35,493 nt of DNA from an uncultured Alphaproteobacteria bacterium (GTDB taxonomy: Bacteria; Pseudomonadota; Alphaproteobacteria; RF32; CAG-239), in NCBI GenBank assembly GCA_944390275.1, contig CALXPL010000010.1, positions 1 to 35,493 of the forward strand, written 5' to 3'. Under the pieces are notes generated by a model, which ran no database searches, had not been told where the DNA came from, and worked only from the letters and a program-made list of their open reading frames with translations. A program made the translations under genes and the position numbers. Of this stretch, positions 32,605 through 35,493 are shown piece after piece. Position 1 is the stretch's first letter. Every line of letters begins with the position of its first letter.

Positions 32605-33165
32605 ATGCCTGATTTATACAAAGGGTCAACTAAAATTAAAAAAGTTTTTAAAGGTTCGACGCAAGTCAAAAAAATTTATAAAGGGTCGCAACTCCTTTAT
32701 AACTCCTTTGAAGCTCCTCAAATCGACCAACCTACCTTCACATCTAACACAACGAATGGCTTTGTGTTAGATGATGATAGACATAGAGATAATATTTACG
32801 TTCTTTTTAACGGTACTTCAAATTATGGTGTCGTTCGCAGCACTTGGAAAGATAAATGGGTATCCATAAAGTACCCTCAACAAGTTGTTTTAGATAAATA
32901 TATTATCACAAATGAAAACGGCGGTGCCTATAACCAAGAACCGACAGAATGGCGAATTGAAGGGTCAAATAATGGTACAAGTTGGACACAAGTCGATTAT
33001 CGTAATGTTGATAGACATCCTACGGGTACGGTAACAACCTATACCGTAACAATGACTGAAGAAACAAAATATCAATGGTATCGTATTTATTTCTTGGATG
33101 GGTCTATTATGAATTATGATGGGCTAATTCGGAGAATTCAATTCTTTACAAAAGCCGTTAATTAG
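32605..33165 (+). CDS. Tail adhesin: KGS repeats plus F5/8C-like carbohydrate-binding domain
   Basis: 186 aa. The N-terminal ~32 residues are three short units (YKGSTKIKKV, FKGSTQVKKI, YKGSQLLYN), a motif found at the virion end of many tail proteins. The rest (about 55-186) looks like a discoidin/F5-8C fold: WVSIKYPQQVVLDKYIITN, PTEWRIEGSNNGTSWTQVDY, YQWYRIYFLDG, IRRIQFF. Such domains bind sugars, so it could be a host-surface adhesin. A perfect 12-bp hairpin (32741-32773) lies at the junction of the two parts, and AGA codons are more frequent after it than in neighbouring genes, hinting at module exchange. Confidence 0.8.
   Translation: MPDLYKGSTKIKKVFKGSTQVKKIYKGSQLLYNSFEAPQIDQPTFTSNTTNGFVLDDDRHRDNIYVLFNGTSNYGVVRSTWKDKWVSIKYPQQVVLDKYIITNENGGAYNQEPTEWRIEGSNNGTSWTQVDYRNVDRHPTGTVTTYTVTMTEETKYQWYRIYFLDGSIMNYDGLIRRIQFFTKAVN
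32741..32773. repeat. 12-bp perfect inverted repeat within the adhesin gene
   Basis: CATCTAACACAA (32741-32752) and its complement (32762-32773), loop of 9 bases, in the coding sequence between the KGS-repeat segment and the F5/8C-like domain. Confidence 0.8.
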
Positions 33166-33174
33166 GAGGAAATC

Positions 33175-33435
33175 ATGAATTGGGAAGCTATTGGTGTGGT
33201 TTTGGCTCTTTTCGGCGTCTTCTTTAATTTTTTGCGCTTTGGAAAATGGCAGGGAATTATCGAAACAAAAGTCGGAAATTTAGAGCGGGATTCAACAAAC
33301 GCTCTGACGAAATTTGATGCTATTAACAAAGCATTGAAAGAAAATAATGAAATTTTGACCGAGGTCAAAGTGAAATTGGAAATGATTTTTACGGACAAAA
33401 ATGAAAGGAGAAAAAATGCCGGCAAGGGGAATTAG
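33175..33435 (+). CDS. Small membrane protein, holin- or XhlA-like
   Basis: 86 aa with RBS AGGAGG. An N-terminal hydrophobic segment (IGVVLALFGVFFNFLRF, about 6-22) is followed by a coiled coil (LERDSTNALTKFDAINKALK, NEILTEVKVKLEMIF) and a charged tail. It resembles single-span accessory lysis proteins. It overlaps the start of the next gene by 20 bases and begins the lysis block, which supports a lysis role (inference). Confidence 0.6.
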   Translation: MNWEAIGVVLALFGVFFNFLRFGKWQGIIETKVGNLERDSTNALTKFDAINKALKENNEILTEVKVKLEMIFTDKNERRKNAGKGN

Positions 33436-33841
33436 AAACAACAACCCCGGTAATATTCGAAAAGGTGAAAAATGGAAAGGGCTGTCGCCAATTCAAAACG
33501 ACAGCTCTTTTTGTGTCTTTAAATCTCCTGAGTATGGTATTCGGGCTCTGGTTGTTCTGTTACGCAATTATTATCAAATTTATGAACTTAATACCGTTGC
33601 GAAAATTATTAAACGTTATGCTCCTAAAATTGAAAACGATACTTACGCCTATATTGAAAGTGTCAGTCGTGCTTTGGGAGTTTCTCCAAAACGGGAAATC
33701 AATCTTTTGAATCCCGAGGTGATGTTCAAATTAATTCAAGCCATTATTTATCATGAAAACGGCTCGCAACCTTATGAGGAAGCTCTGTTACGAAAAGTAA
33801 TTGCTGAAAATCTCACCGAAGAATGTTCTTGTGGAGGTTGA
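33416..33841 (+). CDS. Putative phage muralytic/structural protein (GIRNNNPGNIR family)
   Basis: 141 aa from the ATG at 33416; AAAGGAG precedes it, while the upstream in-frame ATG 33401 lacks an RBS. PARGIRNNNPGNIRKGEKW (2-20) followed by FKSPEYGIRALVVLLRNYY and RYAPKIENDTYAYIESV is a pattern of phage proteins often labelled structural or lysozyme-like. The fold is probably lysozyme/transglycosylase-like, but I cannot point to a proven catalytic Glu. Placed in the lysis block, it is the best endolysin candidate here. Confidence 0.65.
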   Translation: MPARGIRNNNPGNIRKGEKWKGLSPIQNDSSFCVFKSPEYGIRALVVLLRNYYQIYELNTVAKIIKRYAPKIENDTYAYIESVSRALGVSPKREINLLNPEVMFKLIQAIIYHENGSQPYEEALLRKVIAENLTEECSCGG

Positions 33842-33842
33842 A

Positions 33843-34406
33843 ATGTGGTTTGTAAATGCTTGTCTTTGGGCGGTTTTAAGGCGATGGTACGGCGGCGGTT
33901 TCGATGAGAAATATTCGTGGCTCGGAAATCGCGGATTGCAATCTTTCGTCATGATTTCCGCTCTGTTCTTTACTCTGCTTGATAGCCTGATTTGGTGGCA
34001 GGCTTTGCTTCTTGCTTTGTGGATACAGTTTCAATTTTGGAGCCGAGCCGTCGGTGAAATCTTGGATTGCGGTAGAAGTACCGTGCAAAATGCCGAAAGT
34101 TATGACCGTTGGTTTCGTATCCCTTTGGATTGGGTCTATGACAAACTCGGAAAACAAAAATATGTCGGGGCTTATGATTGGTGGTACACCGAATTACGTT
34201 ATTCTTTACCGATGTTGGTGCCGTGTTGGTGCTTGGGTGAGGGGCGTTTCTTAATTATTGGTCTGCTCGCGGCTCCGGTATATTTCTTTTGCTGGTATGT
34301 TTTTGAAACTTTTCCGTTTTTGTTTCGTCTTCCTAAATGGGCGGACGAACCGAAAAATTTGGCGGAGTTGCTTTATGGTTTTCTTTTTGGAGCTTTGTTA
34401 TGGTAA
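33843..34406 (+). CDS. Trp-rich phage membrane protein, unknown function
   Basis: 187 aa from the ATG at 33843 (GGAGG five bases upstream), one base after the preceding stop codon. There are about four hydrophobic segments (SFVMISALFFTLLDSLIWW, ALLLALWIQFQFW, FLIIGLLAAPVYFFCWYVF, and a shorter one at the C-terminal end). It is rich in Trp and Tyr. It may assist lysis or be a superinfection-exclusion protein; neither is proven by the sequence. Confidence 0.65.
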   Translation: MWFVNACLWAVLRRWYGGGFDEKYSWLGNRGLQSFVMISALFFTLLDSLIWWQALLLALWIQFQFWSRAVGEILDCGRSTVQNAESYDRWFRIPLDWVYDKLGKQKYVGAYDWWYTELRYSLPMLVPCWCLGEGRFLIIGLLAAPVYFFCWYVFETFPFLFRLPKWADEPKNLAELLYGFLFGALLW

Positions 34407-34543
34407 AATTTTTGAAAAATCATAAATTTTATTTTCTGCTTTTGGCGGCAAGCGTGGTGGCGATTGTCGCTTTTGTTTCTCCCGAATATGCCGAAAATGT
34501 TGCGCGGGCTTTTCTGCTGCTCTTTACCGGAATTTCGCTATGA
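34400..34543 (+). CDS. Very small single-span membrane protein, holin candidate
   Basis: 47 aa. The ATG at 34400 has TTGGAG eight bases upstream and overlaps the previous gene by 7 bases. KNHKFYFLLLAASVVAIVAFV (about 5-25) is a membrane segment and a second hydrophobic stretch (ARAFLLLFTGISL) ends the protein. The size and place just before the spanin pair suit a small holin. The stop overlaps the next start (ATGA). Confidence 0.6.
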   Translation: MVKFLKNHKFYFLLLAASVVAIVAFVSPEYAENVARAFLLLFTGISL

Positions 34544-34743
34544 TGAAACTTTTTTTTCTGGCTTTGGTCATCTTGCTGTGTGGCTTCTCTTATCTCTTGG
34601 GGCGCTCACAGGCTGAAACCAAAATCGTTAAGGAACAAATTGAGGTGATTAAGTATGTTGAACAAAAAAAGTCTCAGATTTATTCTCAGCCTGATATTTC
34701 TCGCGACACTGCTTTGGAGTTGTTCCGCAACAACATACTCTAA
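34540..34743 (+). CDS. i-spanin (Rz-like)
   Basis: 67 aa. An N-terminal anchor (KLFFLALVILLCGFSYLLG) is followed by a short helical periplasmic part (QAETKIVKEQIEVIKYVEQ). The next gene, a small outer-membrane lipoprotein, starts inside it in another frame (89-base overlap), the classical Rz/Rz1 arrangement. Rz-type proteins span the periplasm with Rz1 and fuse the membranes in the last step of lysis. It is shorter than typical Rz (about 100-150 aa). Confidence 0.7.
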   Translation: MMKLFFLALVILLCGFSYLLGRSQAETKIVKEQIEVIKYVEQKKSQIYSQPDISRDTALELFRNNIL

Positions 34744-34891
34744 TTGCCCGATTTATCCCATCGGTGGTCAAAAAGTGGCTGAAGAATTGCAAAATGTTCC
34801 TTATCAAGGGTATGAAAATTTTTGGCATTGGGTCGCACGGCTTGATAAACTTCGTCAAGAGTTGGAACTGTGTAAAAGTTCGCGCCATTAA
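34655..34891 (+). CDS. o-spanin (Rz1-like lipoprotein)
   Basis: 78 aa with GAGGTG before the ATG. The signal SLRFILSLIFLATLLWSC gives lipobox LWSC (lipidated Cys at about 23). The mature part has NCPIYPIGGQKVAEELQNVP and FWHWVARLDKLRQELELCK. The frame differs from the i-spanin gene it overlaps. The last codons and stop (CGC CAT TAA) lie at the edge of the first copy of the terminal 150-nt repeat, so the element abuts the gene end. Confidence 0.75.
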   Translation: MLNKKSLRFILSLIFLATLLWSCSATTYSNCPIYPIGGQKVAEELQNVPYQGYENFWHWVARLDKLRQELELCKSSRH

Positions 34892-35033
34892 AAAAAGCCC
34901 CTCAATGGGGGATAATGGCGTCTTGCTACGTAGATTTCGCGCTATTGCGCTCAATAACTACGCTTCGGGCACTTGAGTTGTAACATTCGCATCGCTTCGA
35001 TTAATCTCGCTCGCTCTTTAACAACTCTACGCC
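34885..35033. repeat. Terminal structured repeat, copy 1
   Basis: 149 bases matching copies 2 and 3 with about six substitutions. It contains a hairpin CCCC-TCAAT-GGGG flanked by CGCCATTA / TAATGGCG. Substitutions near 34926-34957 weaken one stem (GCGCAGTT / AACTGCGC in the other copies) while creating CGTAG / CTACG. Confidence 0.85.
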
Positions 35034-35036
35034 GCG

Positions 35037-35189
35037 CCATTAAAAAAAGCCCCTCAATGGGGCATAATGGCGTCTTGCTTCGTAAATTTCGCGCAGTTGC
35101 GCTCAATAACTGCGCTTCGGGCACTTGAGTTGTAACATTCGCATCGCTTCGATTAATCTCGCTCGCTCTTTAACAACTCTACGCCCTAG
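35037..35189. repeat. Terminal structured repeat, copy 2 (candidate leftward small RNA)
   Basis: 153 bases. Read on the minus strand it starts CTAGGGCGTAGAGTTGT and can form GGGC/GCCC plus GAGTTGT/ACAACTC, then GCGCAGTT/AACTGCGC, then a GCCCC/GGGGC stem followed by seven Ts, an intrinsic terminator. No open frame of note was seen. Confidence 0.8.
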
Positions 35190-35340
35190 ACGATTGTAAA
35201 TTCCCAACTCTTTTGTGTTTGTTTTTTCTATTTTTAGCTCCTTCGAGTTGGGCCCCTTTCGCGTCGTAAGGCTCGCGCTTCTTAAAATCGCGCTTGCCAA
35301 CTATCCGCTCCGAACTACGTTCAAATCGTAAGGTCGCGAA
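35190..35340. other. 151-base spacer between repeat copies 2 and 3
   Basis: Not similar to the repeat, yet almost exactly one unit long (151 against a 152-base period). It contains CCCAACTC / GAGTTGGG (about 35203-35252) and two similar motifs, TCGTAAGGCTCGCG and TCGTAAGGTCGCGA. There is no gene. It may be a different interspersed unit. Confidence 0.5.
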
Positions 35341-35493
35341 CCATTAAAAAAAGCCCCATTGAGGGGCATAATGGCGTCTTGCTTCGTAAATTTCGCGCAG
35401 TTGCGCTCAATAACTGCGCTTCGGGCACTTGAGTTGTAACATTCGCATCGCTTCGATTAATCTCGCTCGCTCTTTAACAACTCTACGCCCTAG
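35341..35493. repeat. Terminal structured repeat, copy 3 (ends at the window edge)
   Basis: 153 bases, identical to copy 2 except that the five hairpin-loop bases TCAAT read ATTGA, their reverse complement. It ends with the same CCCTAG as copy 2, which is also the last base of the window. Confidence 0.85.

Noticed and set aside
35103..35300. Minus-strand open frame of 65 codons in the terminal repeats
   Set aside because: It spans repeat and spacer without RBS or conservation between copies; the repeat is better read as structured non-coding DNA.
34885..35493. CRISPR array
   Set aside because: Units are about 150 bases, two are directly adjacent and there are no short regular spacers or cas genes.
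1..35493. tRNA gene as prophage attachment site
   Set aside because: I saw no convincing tRNA cloverleaf or TTCGAAT-type arm near either end of the phage module.

Overview
The window is AT-rich DNA from a bacterium that is probably a low-GC alphaproteobacterium, possibly gut-associated. This is inference: it rests on an alphaproteobacterial-type SOS box (GTTC-N7-GTTC) in front of a umuDC-type operon and on Cys-rich secreted proteins that I associate with gut alphaproteobacteria. No rRNA or tRNA gene was seen, so taxonomy cannot be fixed from this window.

Left part (1-9.8 kb): a two-gene cassette, made of a secreted Cys-rich protein and an inner-membrane-spanning lipoprotein, occurs twice in the same orientation (1-1853 and 7286-9822), with its promoter and terminator also duplicated. 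Between the copies lie a HindIII-like restriction-modification locus with a wrecked nuclease gene and an intact methyltransferase, a leftward three-gene glycan operon (glycosyltransferase, DUF1796 protein, hexapeptide acyltransferase) and a rightward GT2 gene.

Middle part (9.8-20.9 kb): a translesion polymerase operon whose UmuD-like subunit starts at the position of mature UmuD' and lacks both self-cleavage residues. It is followed by surface-polysaccharide genes: a GT8, a GT2, and an operon of a catalytically degenerate serine-recombinase-like regulator, UDP-galactopyranose mutase (glf) and a 1178-aa three-domain glycosyltransferase. The same GC-rich hairpin closes these transcription units. 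A divergent LD-carboxypeptidase gene shares an intergenic region with the regulator, and that region carries two copies of a TAAACG-N2-CGTTTA operator-like palindrome.

Right part (21.1-34.9 kb): a rightward short-tailed (podovirus-like) phage late operon. It holds a GroES-like co-chaperonin, portal, scaffold, major capsid protein, head-tail adaptor, nozzle/tail protein, GNAT acetyltransferase, candidate ejection protein, collar/fibre proteins, an F5/8C-type adhesin and a lysis cassette with an overlapping spanin pair. Intrinsic terminators sit before groES and at two points inside the operon. No terminase, integrase, repressor or replication gene is in the window, so the phage is incomplete here.

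Right end (34.9-35.5 kb): three copies of an approximately 150-nt structured repeat. On the minus strand each copy ends in an intrinsic terminator. The window stops exactly at the end of the third copy, which suggests an assembly break at a repeat.
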